Part shown: piece after piece, positions 1 to 8,654 of the stretch
How the letters are laid out: each line of letters begins with the position of its first letter
Position numbering within the stretch: position 1 is the first letter of the stretch
Assembly (NCBI GenBank): GCA_050701115.1
Contig: JBOHER010000089.1
Location: forward strand, 1 to 43,995
Direction of reading: 5' to 3'
Origin: JBOHER01 sp050701115
Lineage (GTDB): Bacteria; Actinomycetota; Actinomycetes; Mycobacteriales; Pseudonocardiaceae
DNA length: 43,995 nucleotides
The notes under the pieces: model-generated
What the model saw: only the letters and a program-made list of their open reading frames with translations
The model's database searches: none
What the model was told of the DNA's origin: nothing
Made by a program: the position numbers and the translations under genes

Positions 1-47
1 AAAGGGCCACTCAGTGCACCCAACGCACCCATGGCGTCTTTCAGCGC
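1..47 (-). repeat. Dispersed terminator-type repeat at the 3' end of a gene
   Basis: Read on the minus strand, this stretch starts with GCGCTGAAAGACGCC and matches about 42 of 47 bases of the repeat at 19975-20021. The TGA stop of the neighbouring minus-strand gene (41-43) lies inside its first bases. It probably continues into a hairpin beyond the window edge, as the related copy does, so I read it as a transcription terminator repeat cut by the window end. Confidence 0.6.
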
Positions 48-832
48 ACCAGCGCAGCCACCTGCTCGGCGCCTCGCCCTACGGCAACCACCCGTCGCCG
101 GGCTGCCCGCGCCATCTGCTCGGCCACCCACTCCGCCTGCGCCGCCCGGAAGCTCTCGAACTCGCGCAAGTGTGGCCGGTGCTGCTGGGTGGGGCCGAGC
201 GTGCCGTCCTCGCCGTCGACCCACACCGACAGCCAGCACTCGCCGTCCGAATCCAGGTAGCGGTGGGTGACGTCCCGCCCGGTGGCAGGATGCAGGTCGA
301 CGATGCGCACCAGCGTGCCCCGGCCGTCGATCTCAACCCGCCGCACCGGGACCCCGGCGTGGCCGTAGTGCTCGACCAGCGTCGCCCCCTCGCTCTCCCG
401 GAGCGCCAGCACCGGCCTGCCTGCCCGGTAATACCCGGTTCGCCACTCCTCGCCCACCGGCACCGGCTCCCGCGGCAAGGGCGCGGTGGCCTGGCGAGGC
501 GCCGCCCCACCGCCATCGGGCGCCGCCTCGCGCCAGAACCGCCGCACCGAGACAGCAGCGGGGAGTTCGGCCGGCACGGATTCCGCGCCACCGGGAACGA
601 AATCCAGCACAAGCACCTCCACCGGAATCCGCACCGTGACGGCCGCACGGACGGTGCGCACCAGCGCGGGCGACAACCCATCGGCCGGGCTGCCCGACAC
701 CAGCAGATAGAGACTGTCCCGGCGTGCACTCGCGGTCAGCACCGACACCACGAGCCGGGCCCGGCCGGACAGCCGCCGCAGACGACGGCGCGCACGCCGG
801 GCTAGCTTCCGCACCCGCGCAGGCGAGATCAT
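41..832 (-). CDS. TagE-like N-terminal domain protein lacking the glycosyltransferase catalytic half
   Basis: The product has 263 residues. Its start ATG overlaps the TGA of the upstream glycosyltransferase gene (ATGA at 829-832), so the two are translationally coupled. An earlier in-frame start at 871 would lie inside the upstream gene and was not chosen. The protein aligns by eye with the N-terminal part of that neighbour: both have an FWREAAP motif, then a beta-rich stretch with HYGHAG/YHDG, DGRGTLVRI/HGRLVRI and SGECWL/DGECWL, ending in an AEWV motif. The C-terminal GT-B half with the EGFP-type nucleotide-sugar motif is absent. It may be a partner or scaffold of the full-length enzyme or a decayed duplicate, although the frame is open throughout and the start is clean. 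The catalytic role is unknown. Confidence 0.7.
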   Translation of the reverse strand: MISPARVRKLARRARRRLRRLSGRARLVVSVLTASARRDSLYLLVSGSPADGLSPALVRTVRAAVTVRIPVEVLVLDFVPGGAESVPAELPAAVSVRRFWREAAPDGGGAAPRQATAPLPREPVPVGEEWRTGYYRAGRPVLALRESEGATLVEHYGHAGVPVRRVEIDGRGTLVRIVDLHPATGRDVTHRYLDSDGECWLSVWVDGEDGTLGPTQQHRPHLREFESFRAAQAEWVAEQMARAARRRVVAVGRGAEQVAALVR

Positions 833-2421
833 TGCTGCCCGGTGGCGAGCTTGGCGAACAGTTCGGTCCATTCCCGCTCCCAGCGTTCCGCGGAGAATCG
901 CTCGGTCACTTCGCGGGCCCGCGCGCCAAGCCTGGCCGCGAACTCCGCGTCACCGAGCACGCGAACCATCGCGGCCGCCAGCGCCTCGATGTCCCCGCGC
1001 GGCACGAGCAGCCCGTCCACATCATGCCGGATCACCTCGGCCGGACCGTAGTTGATGTCATAGGCGACGAATGGCGTACCGACCCCCATCGCCTCGTTGA
1101 GCACCAGCGGGAACCCCTCGAACCACGAGCTCAGCACCGTGGCCGATGCGCGGGCGAAAAGTTCCAACGCGCGATGGGTGAAGCCGTGGAACCGGATCCG
1201 GTCGGTCATGTTGAGCTTGTTGACCAGTGCCTTCAGGGTGCGCGCTTCGGTCCCGGTGCCGTAGATGTCGAACCGGGCTTGCGGTACTTCCCGTGCGGCC
1301 AGCGCGAAGGCCCTGATCGCGTCATCCAGCCGCTTTTGCGTCTCCAGCCGGGAGATCGCCACCAGCAAGCCGGGCTCGCGCGGTACCCGGAACTCGGGCG
1401 ACGGGGGCGTCGGGTGATTGATCACCGTGAGGTTCGTGCCGCCGTAGCGCCGGACGATGTCGTCGCGTTGCTGATGGGTCAACGCGACCACCGTGTCGAC
1501 GCGATCGATGTTGTCGAACAGCGGAAGCCAGTTCGACTTGGTCGCGTCCTCCGCCCGGTAGGGCTTGGTTGTGTGGCAGTTGTGCAGCACGGCCACCTTG
1601 CGCGCCCCCGGGTGGGTCATCGCCAGCAGGACGTGGTCCTGGTTGCGCGTGTCGGAGAACACCACGGGTGCGGCCGAGCCGGCGAGCACCTCGTCGACCC
1701 ACTCGGCAACGCACTGCCCCAGGTTGTCGTAGCCGACCGGGGAAGGCCGGTGGCGCACGGCGGAGCCCGGGCCGCCCAACTTGCTCAGCCAGTTCGTCAG
1801 CCAGCACTCCCCAGACCGGTCGAACCAGCGGCGCAGCGTTGCTTTGCCGGTGTCCGGGTTGATCTCGTCGATCCGGACCAGCCGGCCGTGCGGGTCGAAG
1901 TACTCGCGGGACACCGGTCGGCGGGCCGGGTCATGCTGGTCGATGCGCTGCAGTCGCCCATCAGACTCGAAATGCTTGGTCTTGACCAGCAGGCCGTCGT
2001 GGTAGAAGCGGACCAGGGTGTCCGGTGCCGTCGGGTCGGGGAAGGCGGTGCAGCCGGGTACCTGCCGCGCGGGCGCGAGCGGATCCGCGGGCGCACCACC
2101 GCCACCCGGAGCGGCCTCGCGCCAGAAGTACCGGATCTCGACCGTGTCGGGCAGCGGCCAGGCTTTCCGGATGGCGGCTTCCTCATCGTCCTCGCGCGGG
2201 CCGTGCCCGGTGAGCAGTAACCGCACCTTGATGCCCGACTCGGCGTACAGGCGCATGCGGTTGAGGATCGTCCGGGTGACGCCGCCGCGCCGCATGGCGA
2301 TCGAGCCGAACACGAAGACCGCCTCGCCCGCGGCCTGCGCGCGGGTGAACTCGCTGCCGTTCACGCTGTCGTAGCCTACGCTCGCGACAAGGTGCACCGC
2401 AGGCGCTGACCTGCCGACCAT
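829..2421 (-). CDS. TagE-like GT4 glycosyltransferase (poly(glycerol-phosphate) glucosyltransferase-like)
   Basis: The product has about 530 residues if it starts at ATG 2421. GTG codons at 2397 and 2364 are alternatives that leave more room for promoters, since the divergent gene begins at 2440. The N-terminus has the family pattern FVFGSIAMRRGGVTRTIL, followed by a beta-rich insertion, then HNCHTTKPY and AISRLETQKRLDDA. The GT-B donor site has EGFPLVLNE (the EX7E motif) with VAYDINYGPAEVI after it. TagE-type enzymes add glucose to poly(glycerol-phosphate) teichoic acid in Firmicutes. In an actinobacterium the acceptor is inferred to be a teichoic-like or other surface polymer. The neighbouring glycerol-1-phosphate/CDP-alcohol operon fits such a role. 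Family assignment is firm; the sugar and acceptor are not known. Confidence 0.82.
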   Translation of the reverse strand: MVGRSAPAVHLVASVGYDSVNGSEFTRAQAAGEAVFVFGSIAMRRGGVTRTILNRMRLYAESGIKVRLLLTGHGPREDDEEAAIRKAWPLPDTVEIRYFWREAAPGGGGAPADPLAPARQVPGCTAFPDPTAPDTLVRFYHDGLLVKTKHFESDGRLQRIDQHDPARRPVSREYFDPHGRLVRIDEINPDTGKATLRRWFDRSGECWLTNWLSKLGGPGSAVRHRPSPVGYDNLGQCVAEWVDEVLAGSAAPVVFSDTRNQDHVLLAMTHPGARKVAVLHNCHTTKPYRAEDATKSNWLPLFDNIDRVDTVVALTHQQRDDIVRRYGGTNLTVINHPTPPSPEFRVPREPGLLVAISRLETQKRLDDAIRAFALAAREVPQARFDIYGTGTEARTLKALVNKLNMTDRIRFHGFTHRALELFARASATVLSSWFEGFPLVLNEAMGVGTPFVAYDINYGPAEVIRHDVDGLLVPRGDIEALAAAMVRVLGDAEFAARLGARAREVTERFSAERWEREWTELFAKLATGQQ

Positions 2422-2439
2422 CGCCCGCCGAGGAGACTC

Positions 2440-4992
2440 ATGGCCCGGTTCGCTCGACTCCGCAGGTTCGCCGGGAAGCACATTCCGGTGGCCACCCGAG
2501 CCGAGGTCCGGGAGCTTCGCCGCAGGGCAAGGGAGTACAAGGCCGCCTATACCGAACTGGCGTACAAGGTTCGCGCCACCACCGCGCAGGAACGGTTCTT
2601 CGAGCGGCTGAGCTCGGGCGAGTCGCTGCCGGCGGCGGCCACTGCCACCGCACGTGCGCTGGTCACCGGCGGCCAGGTCTCGGCGGCGACCTCGTTCGCG
2701 GACGCGCTGGCTGCGCGACAGGAGACCGCAACCGTGGGTCACCTCGCCGCGGGTGTGGTGGCCACCCATCGCAAGCTGCCCGAGCTTGCGTCCGCGGAGT
2801 TCCGGTACGTGCCCGATGATCTCTGGCTCGCGCACGCCGTCGGCGAGTACCTCGACGCGGCCTACCGGTGCGACCCGGCCCGCGCCGTCACCGTGCTGTC
2901 CGCCCTCGTCGCCGACCAGCCTGATGAGCTCGGACCGCAAGACTGGTACGAGGCGGTCAGGTACGCGGTCGTCGCCGGTGAGCTCGAGGTGGCGCGGCAG
3001 GCATACCGGCTGCTGGTCGCGCGCGCCGAGCAGCGGCCGGACGCGTGGCCAGCCGCCGCAACCGAGATCGCCTGGCTGCGCCCGTGGATGGACCGACAGC
3101 CGGCCGCGACCGCCCCACCGGTGCCCGACGGGCACGTGCCGTTCGCCCTGATCGACTACCGGCAACCGGGCCGGGCCAAGACGTCGCAGAACATCGGCGA
3201 CCACATCCAGACGCTCGCCTCGCTCGGCCATCTCGTCCGGCACCAGAACGTGCGCGTGGACGGCGAAGCCGACCTAGCCGAGTTCGTCACCGATATGCGG
3301 AAGCGGGTCCGGCCCGAGCGTCGGCTGGACACCCCGCCCACCGACGTCACGCTGTACACCGCCGACCGGGACGCGTCCACCTACGACGCGTTCCCCGAGG
3401 GCACCTGGGTGCTCGCATTCGGCTGGTACATGCACCCGCTGTTCGGTGTGCGCCACGACTTCCCGCCGCACCCGAACCTGCGGCCGATCTTCGTGTCGTT
3501 CCATTGCAACAAGCGCGAGATGCTCACCCAGGCGGCGATCGACTATCTGCGCCGCTACGGCCCCGTGGGATGCCGGGACTGGACGACGGTCGACCTGCTG
3601 CTCTCCATCGGAGTGCCGGCGTACTTCTCCGGCTGCCTGACGACCACCGTGGACACCCTCTTCCCGGACCTCGACCACGTCCAGCGTCCCGCTCAGGCGG
3701 CGACGATCTACGCGGGTGTCGCCGTGGGCGCGGTGCCTGCCGACGCGCCCACCGTGCGCCATTCGTATCCGGCGGTGAAGCGGCGAAGCTTCGTGCGCAA
3801 CCTGCGGGACGCGGTGCGGCTGCTGGAGAGCTACCGGCAGTCCTACACCAACGTGGTCACCTCGCGGCTGCACTGTTACCTGCCGGTGCGATCGCTCGGA
3901 CTGGACGTGGACTTCCGGCCCAAGAACCGCACCGACGTCCGGTTCAACGGCCTGATCGACATTGACGACGCCGCGTTCGAAGCGATCCGCACGGGGATGC
4001 TCGCGCGGCTGGAGCCGGTAATGAGCGCGATCCTCGCGGGCAAGCCGGAAGCCGAGATCTACCGGCTCTGGGCGGATCTGTGCGCTGAGGACGTCGCCGC
4101 AGCCGAGCAGCGGCACACCTCTGCGGGTCCGTTGCCCGTGCCGGCCCTCGATGTGGCACACACGGCCCAGCGGGTGCGGGCGGGCACGGTGACCACTGGG
4201 CCATCGATGTCCGGTCGGGTCACCGACCTGCTGATTCCGGTGGGGCCCGACGACGTGTCACGCCTTACCCGCACCCTCGCCTCGGTGCTGGCGGGTACGT
4301 CCCGGCCGCTGCGGCTATGGCTGCTCGCCTCGGGCTGCGGACCCGACCATCACCGGAAAGTCGCAGACGACTTTCCGGGTGTGTCGGTGAACTGGCTGCC
4401 CTGCGACGACGTGGATAAGGAGGCCCGCCTTCTGCTGCTGCCCGACCTGCTCACCGACCGAGACCGGGTCACCGTGCTGCCCTCGGCCGCCGTGCTGTTG
4501 GGCGACATCGCCGACCTGGCCGAGCGCGACCTCGGTGGCCACCCGCTGGCGGCCCGGTCGTCGCTGGGTATCGCGGCAGAAAGCGGCTTCACCGTGTTCT
4601 ACCGGGCGGCCAAACGGCTGCACCCGAACGCGGCCCTGGCGCACGAGTGGTACCGACGGGTGCACGCGCGGCATGTCTTCGACTTCGACGCGTTCGACAC
4701 CGAGGTGCTCGTGCTCGACCTCGTGCGCATGCGCACGGACCACGCCAGCACGGAGATGCTGCCCTACATCGAGCGCTTCGGCCTCACCGCGACGGAGGCG
4801 CTCACGCTGTATGCGGGCCCGAACCGCGCCGTGCTGCCGCCGGAATGGGCACACGTGCCGACACACGAACGGGTGACCGAGCCGTTGCTGGTGCACTGGC
4901 CGGGCACCGCGAAACCCTGGAAGCGCAGGTATGCACGCGGGCGTCAGTACTGGGATCCGAACACCCGGCACGACGCCACCGTGGAAACGTGA
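2440..4992 (+). CDS. Polysaccharide pyruvyltransferase-like / GT8-like fusion protein
   Basis: This is an 850-residue protein with a GAGGAG ribosome site just before ATG 2440. Residues about 1-220 are helical and unassigned. Residues about 230-520 resemble the polysaccharide pyruvyltransferase family (the CsaB/WcaK type that ketalises sugars with pyruvate from PEP): a FALIDYRQPGRAKTSQNIGD start, a FVSFHCNKREM stretch, VGCRDWTTVDLL, a cysteine-containing SGCLTTT, and VVTSRLHCYLPVRSLG. Residues about 585-850 resemble a GT8-type transferase: RVTDLLIPVG at the start, FDFDAFDTEVLVLDL in the middle, and a terminal LLVHWPGTAKPWKR, the usual GT8 ending. The canonical GT8 DXD could not be placed with certainty. 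It stands at the head of a run of plus-strand surface-polymer genes. A two-activity enzyme that both pyruvylates and glycosylates is inferred from the fusion. Confidence 0.75.
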   Translation: MARFARLRRFAGKHIPVATRAEVRELRRRAREYKAAYTELAYKVRATTAQERFFERLSSGESLPAAATATARALVTGGQVSAATSFADALAARQETATVGHLAAGVVATHRKLPELASAEFRYVPDDLWLAHAVGEYLDAAYRCDPARAVTVLSALVADQPDELGPQDWYEAVRYAVVAGELEVARQAYRLLVARAEQRPDAWPAAATEIAWLRPWMDRQPAATAPPVPDGHVPFALIDYRQPGRAKTSQNIGDHIQTLASLGHLVRHQNVRVDGEADLAEFVTDMRKRVRPERRLDTPPTDVTLYTADRDASTYDAFPEGTWVLAFGWYMHPLFGVRHDFPPHPNLRPIFVSFHCNKREMLTQAAIDYLRRYGPVGCRDWTTVDLLLSIGVPAYFSGCLTTTVDTLFPDLDHVQRPAQAATIYAGVAVGAVPADAPTVRHSYPAVKRRSFVRNLRDAVRLLESYRQSYTNVVTSRLHCYLPVRSLGLDVDFRPKNRTDVRFNGLIDIDDAAFEAIRTGMLARLEPVMSAILAGKPEAEIYRLWADLCAEDVAAAEQRHTSAGPLPVPALDVAHTAQRVRAGTVTTGPSMSGRVTDLLIPVGPDDVSRLTRTLASVLAGTSRPLRLWLLASGCGPDHHRKVADDFPGVSVNWLPCDDVDKEARLLLLPDLLTDRDRVTVLPSAAVLLGDIADLAERDLGGHPLAARSSLGIAAESGFTVFYRAAKRLHPNAALAHEWYRRVHARHVFDFDAFDTEVLVLDLVRMRTDHASTEMLPYIERFGLTATEALTLYAGPNRAVLPPEWAHVPTHERVTEPLLVHWPGTAKPWKRRYARGRQYWDPNTRHDATVET

Positions 4993-5045
4993 GTCATGTG
5001 CGGGGTCCAGCTACTACCACTGCGGGATATGGATAGCAAAGTGCT

Positions 5046-6359
5046 TTGGGCGTGACTTCGATGCTGATTGATCAACGACGGCTGCTTGCGCTCCTGAAAC
5101 CGCCGTTGCACCTGGCCCGGTGGGTGGTCACCGAACTGCTGCGACTGTGGATCGCCCGCCCGAACAGCACCATCGCGGCTCAGGCCGACCGCGAGCGGAT
5201 CAAGGTCGTCTTCCTGCTCGCACACGCCTACGGGATGGGCGGCACCATCCGGACCGTGCTCAACCTGGCCGGTTACCTCGCGCCCAGCTACGACGTCGAG
5301 GTGGTCACGGTCGTTCGTCGCCGCCAGCGCCCGTTCTTCCCCTTCCCGGCAGGGGTGACCGTGCGTGCCCTGCACCAGGCGACCGAGCAACCACGATCGC
5401 GTTGGCAGACGTTGCTGGCCAGGACACCGAGCCTGCTCATGCACGAGGAGGACGGCGCCTACTCGACGTGCTCCGCCTGGACCGACATCCAGCTGGCCAG
5501 GATGCTCCGGTCGCTGCCACCGGCGATCCTGGTCACGACGCGGCCGGGGTTCAGCCTGATCGCCGCGCGGCTGGCCCCGCCGGGCGTGGTGACCGTGGCC
5601 CAGGAGCACGTCAGCCACCGGCTGCACCGGCCGTTGATGAGGAAAGCGGTCACGCGGGACTATCGCCGCCTGCACGCCCTCGCGGTCCTCACCGAAGATG
5701 ACCGCGACCACTACGCACAACTGCTCGCAGGCGCGCCCACCCAGGTCGTCCGGATCCCGAACGCGTTGTCCCCAGCCAAGCCCCAGCCGCGCCGGCGCCG
5801 GAAGAAGGTCGTCGTCACGGCTGGGCGGCTCGCACCGCAGAAACGGTTCGGGCTGCTCATCGACGCGTTCGCCAAGGTGGCCGAGCAGTACCCGGACTGG
5901 CAACTCCGCATCTTCGGCTCGGGGTCCCAACGCGATCAGCTGCGCCGACAAGTCACCGCCCGGAACCTGGAGCACGCGGTGTTCCTCAAGGGCCGCACCC
6001 AGCGACTCGCCGAGCATCTCAGCCGGGCATCGGTGTTCGTGCTCCCCGCGCACGACGAAGGCTTCGGCCTGGTGATCATCGAGGCGATGAGCTGCGGGCT
6101 GCCGGTGGTCAGCTTCGACTCCGGCGGGCCCTCGGAGATCATCACACACACCCGCGACGGGATTCTGGTTCCGGATACCGGCGGCCACGGCGATGTCGAC
6201 GCATTGGCAGGCGCGCTGCTCGAGTTGATCTCTGACCAGGAGCAGCGCGAGCGGATGGGCACCGCCGCGCTGGCGACGTCGAGGCGCTTCGATATCCATG
6301 CCGTCGGGAGTCAGTGGGACGAACTGTTCCACCACCTGGCATCCGACGTGCGGCAATAG
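5046..6359 (+). CDS. GT4 family glycosyltransferase
   Basis: The product has about 437 residues from TTG 5046; GTG 5052 and ATG 5061 are in-frame alternatives, and none has a strong ribosome site. The N-terminal Rossmann strand is IKVVFLLAHAYGMGGTIRT, whose glycine-rich loop binds the acceptor side in GT4 enzymes. The C-terminal half has VVTAGRLAPQKRFGLLIDAF and HDEGFGLVIIEAMSCGLPVV, containing the EX7E donor-site motif. It is a retaining GT-B enzyme, likely cytoplasmic and acting on a lipid-linked or surface polymer intermediate. It lies 53 bp after the pyruvyltransferase/GT8 gene and 121 bp before the CDP-alcohol operon, so co-transcription is plausible. The sugar donor is unknown. Confidence 0.83.
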   Translation: MGVTSMLIDQRRLLALLKPPLHLARWVVTELLRLWIARPNSTIAAQADRERIKVVFLLAHAYGMGGTIRTVLNLAGYLAPSYDVEVVTVVRRRQRPFFPFPAGVTVRALHQATEQPRSRWQTLLARTPSLLMHEEDGAYSTCSAWTDIQLARMLRSLPPAILVTTRPGFSLIAARLAPPGVVTVAQEHVSHRLHRPLMRKAVTRDYRRLHALAVLTEDDRDHYAQLLAGAPTQVVRIPNALSPAKPQPRRRRKKVVVTAGRLAPQKRFGLLIDAFAKVAEQYPDWQLRIFGSGSQRDQLRRQVTARNLEHAVFLKGRTQRLAEHLSRASVFVLPAHDEGFGLVIIEAMSCGLPVVSFDSGGPSEIITHTRDGILVPDTGGHGDVDALAGALLELISDQEQRERMGTAALATSRRFDIHAVGSQWDELFHHLASDVRQ

Positions 6360-6480
6360 CGGCCATTCGGATGCCGCCCTGCGAGCATCCTTCACCTCGT
6401 CGTCACACGCGAGATCGTCAAAGCAGGTAACGTCGGATTGCCCCTGGACGAACAACCGGCGACGTCGAGGTGAATGCGAC

Positions 6481-8193
6481 GTGACTGCGGCTGCGATCCT
6501 CTTCGCCACGGTGGCCAGCGCCGACGGACCTCCGGCTGCTGCCCTCAAATGTGGCGAGTCGACCCTGCTCGGACGGCTGCTCGCCCAGATGGCCCACCTC
6601 GGCGTCGACCGCGCATCGATCCTCACCCGCCCGGGATGGGAGGGCGAGATCGAGGCCGCCACCCGGGGCAGCGGGGTGCAGGTCGAGATCCACAGCAGCG
6701 CCGACGTCGCGGGAGACCTGCGCACGGTGGCACGGATCGTCACGGCCACCCGCAGACGTTTGGTCATCGCATCGGCGGACATCCTCACCCACCGCGAAGC
6801 CCTCGCCGGTCTGCTCGCCGACCCGCGCATCGTCTCCGGCATCTTGACCAGGACTGGCCGGCCGCACGGATCGTGGGCGTTTCGTACCCGGACCGAGCGA
6901 GGACGGGTGGTGAGCGCCGGATCGGCGTACCACAGCGTTCGCCGACCTAACGGCACCTTCCTCGGCGTGCTCAAGGTGGACCCACGCGACCGCGCTCGGC
7001 TCGCCGACGCCGCGATGCGGCTATCCGATCTCGCCGAGCCGCCGGTGCCGTCACGGTGGGAGGAGGAGCACCAGATCAAACGCGTGCGCTGGCGGCAGCG
7101 CCTGATCCAGGTGGACATCGGGGAATCCGAAGAGCACGACGCCCCCGCCGAGATGGTCAACCTGGACGAGGTCGACCTGATCCCACTCGATGAGGACGCC
7201 GAACGGCGCCTCGCCCTGCGCGCCGCTGTCGCCCGCGAGGACGCGCTGTCCCTCCTGCTGGTCGGCCTGGTCCGCTCCCAGGTGCATCTGACCAACAGCT
7301 ACCTGCGCCAGTTGTTCTGGGATCGTCCGCTCTCCCAGGAGGCCGTCGACGAGGCGACCGAGCGGATGCGCGACTACGACGAGGACCGGGTGCTGCTGGA
7401 ATCCGCCGTGAAGGGCAGCGACGGGTTCTTCACCACCTTCTTCGTCAGTCCGTACTCGAAGCACATCGCGCGATGGTCGGCTCGGCGGGGCTGGACGCCG
7501 AACGCGGTCACCACCCTGTCCATGGGGCTCGGTGCCGTGGCCGCCGCCCTGTTCGCGACCGGAACCAGGGCCGGGCTCATCGCGGGCGCGGCCATGCTGC
7601 AGGTGGCGTTCACCTTCGACTGCGTCGACGGGCAGCTCGCCCGCTACACCCGGACGTTCTCCAAACTGGGCGCCTGGCTGGACTCGGTGTTCGACCGAGG
7701 CAAGGAGTACCTCGTCTACGCGGGCCTTGCCATCGGTGCCAGCGTCGGTTTCGGCGATTCGGTGTGGGCGCTGGCCGCCGCCGCGCTCGCCCTGCAAACG
7801 CTGCGGCACACGGTCGATTTCTCCTTCGCCGCAGCACGCCACCAGGCGCTGGCGACATTGCCCGCACTGCCGCTGGACCAACCCGAGGACCGGCGGGTCT
7901 CCGGGCGCGAATCCCCGGTAGCGATCGAGAACGACGAACCCGTGGTCCACCGGTCCGTGGTGTCCCGGCTCGGCTGGGTGGCCGTCCGAACCTCTCGGGC
8001 CTTCGAGCGACGGCCCTGGACGCGGTGGCTGAAGAAGATCGTGGTGCTGCCCATCGGTGAGCGGTTCGCGTTGATCTCGGTGACGGCCGCGGTGTGGAAC
8101 CCGCGCGTGACCTTCCTCGCGCTGCTCACCTGGGGCTCGATCGCGCTCGCGTACCAGCTGACCGGGCGGATCTTGCGGTCGGTGGCGACATGA
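6481..8193 (+). CDS. Nucleotidyltransferase-like / CDP-alcohol phosphatidyltransferase fusion
   Basis: The product has 570 residues from GTG 6481, preceded by CGAGGTGAA; the longer open frame from 6298 overlaps the upstream gene and lacks a site. Residues about 1-190 have the fold pattern of a sugar-phosphate nucleotidyltransferase (TAAAILFATV, later VIASADILTHREAL), but the usual GxGxRxxPxT loop is missing, so activity in this half is doubtful. The C-terminal half is a membrane CDP-alcohol phosphatidyltransferase. Its signature D-x2-DG-x2-AR-x8-G-x3-D-x3-D is intact, with D380, D383, D401 and D405. The layout resembles inositol-1-phosphate cytidylyltransferase / di-inositol-phosphate synthase fusions of hyperthermophiles. 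The product would join an activated polyol phosphate to an alcohol acceptor at the membrane. It is the first gene of a six-gene ATGA-coupled operon. Confidence 0.8.
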   Translation: MTAAAILFATVASADGPPAAALKCGESTLLGRLLAQMAHLGVDRASILTRPGWEGEIEAATRGSGVQVEIHSSADVAGDLRTVARIVTATRRRLVIASADILTHREALAGLLADPRIVSGILTRTGRPHGSWAFRTRTERGRVVSAGSAYHSVRRPNGTFLGVLKVDPRDRARLADAAMRLSDLAEPPVPSRWEEEHQIKRVRWRQRLIQVDIGESEEHDAPAEMVNLDEVDLIPLDEDAERRLALRAAVAREDALSLLLVGLVRSQVHLTNSYLRQLFWDRPLSQEAVDEATERMRDYDEDRVLLESAVKGSDGFFTTFFVSPYSKHIARWSARRGWTPNAVTTLSMGLGAVAAALFATGTRAGLIAGAAMLQVAFTFDCVDGQLARYTRTFSKLGAWLDSVFDRGKEYLVYAGLAIGASVGFGDSVWALAAAALALQTLRHTVDFSFAAARHQALATLPALPLDQPEDRRVSGRESPVAIENDEPVVHRSVVSRLGWVAVRTSRAFERRPWTRWLKKIVVLPIGERFALISVTAAVWNPRVTFLALLTWGSIALAYQLTGRILRSVAT

Positions 8194-8654
8194 GGACGGA
8201 TCTCGCGGTGTACCGGGACGACGGTCCGTTGGCGGCCCTGATCGGCAGCAGGTTGGCGCGAGCGGAGCACCGCCGCCTCGGCTGGCTGGTGCCGCCGCTG
8301 TTGCGCGCGGTCGAGTACGGCGCGCTGATCGCGATCACGGTGTTGTTCGAGCCCGCCGCGCTACCGGCCTGTTTCGCGCTGCTGGCCGCGGTCGCGTTCC
8401 ACCACTACGACACCGTCTATCGGCTCCGCCACCAGCGCATCGGCCCGCCGGCGTGGCTCTGCCTCGCCGGTGGCGGCTGGGAGATCCGGCTGCTGGTGGC
8501 GGCCGTGCTGGCGGCGATCGGCGGCCTCGGCATCGGCATGACGGTGGCCGCGATCGCGCTCGGCGTGCTGTACGTGGCCGAGAGCGTGGCCGGCTGGCGG
8601 CGGTTGCGCCAACCCGCGGTGCACTACGAGGACGAAGAGGGCGAGGAAGAATGA
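8190..8654 (+). CDS. Small integral membrane protein of the CDP-alcohol operon
   Basis: The product has 154 residues. ATG 8190 overlaps the stop of the preceding gene (ATGA), and its own stop overlaps the next start. Hydrophobic segments at about 42-75 and 100-130 suggest three or four membrane helices. HHYDTVYRLRHQ and GGWEIRLL are the most distinctive stretches, and the tail is very acidic (EDEEGEEE). I recall similar actinobacterial proteins carrying a domain-of-unknown-function label next to or fused with CDP-alcohol phosphatidyltransferases, but I cannot confirm the name. Its fixed position between the two enzyme genes suggests a membrane subunit or scaffold for the phosphatidyltransferase. 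Confidence 0.7.
   Translation: MRTDLAVYRDDGPLAALIGSRLARAEHRRLGWLVPPLLRAVEYGALIAITVLFEPAALPACFALLAAVAFHHYDTVYRLRHQRIGPPAWLCLAGGGWEIRLLVAAVLAAIGGLGIGMTVAAIALGVLYVAESVAGWRRLRQPAVHYEDEEGEEE

Noticed and set aside
2422..3243. Upstream extension of the TagE-like gene to 3243
   Set aside because: It would run antisense through the 5' part of the pyruvyltransferase/GT8 gene and has no family similarity.
4944..7295. 783-codon open frame on the minus strand
   Set aside because: It lies antisense to the GT4 and CDP-alcohol genes, has a low-complexity Arg/Ser-rich start and no motifs or ribosome site.
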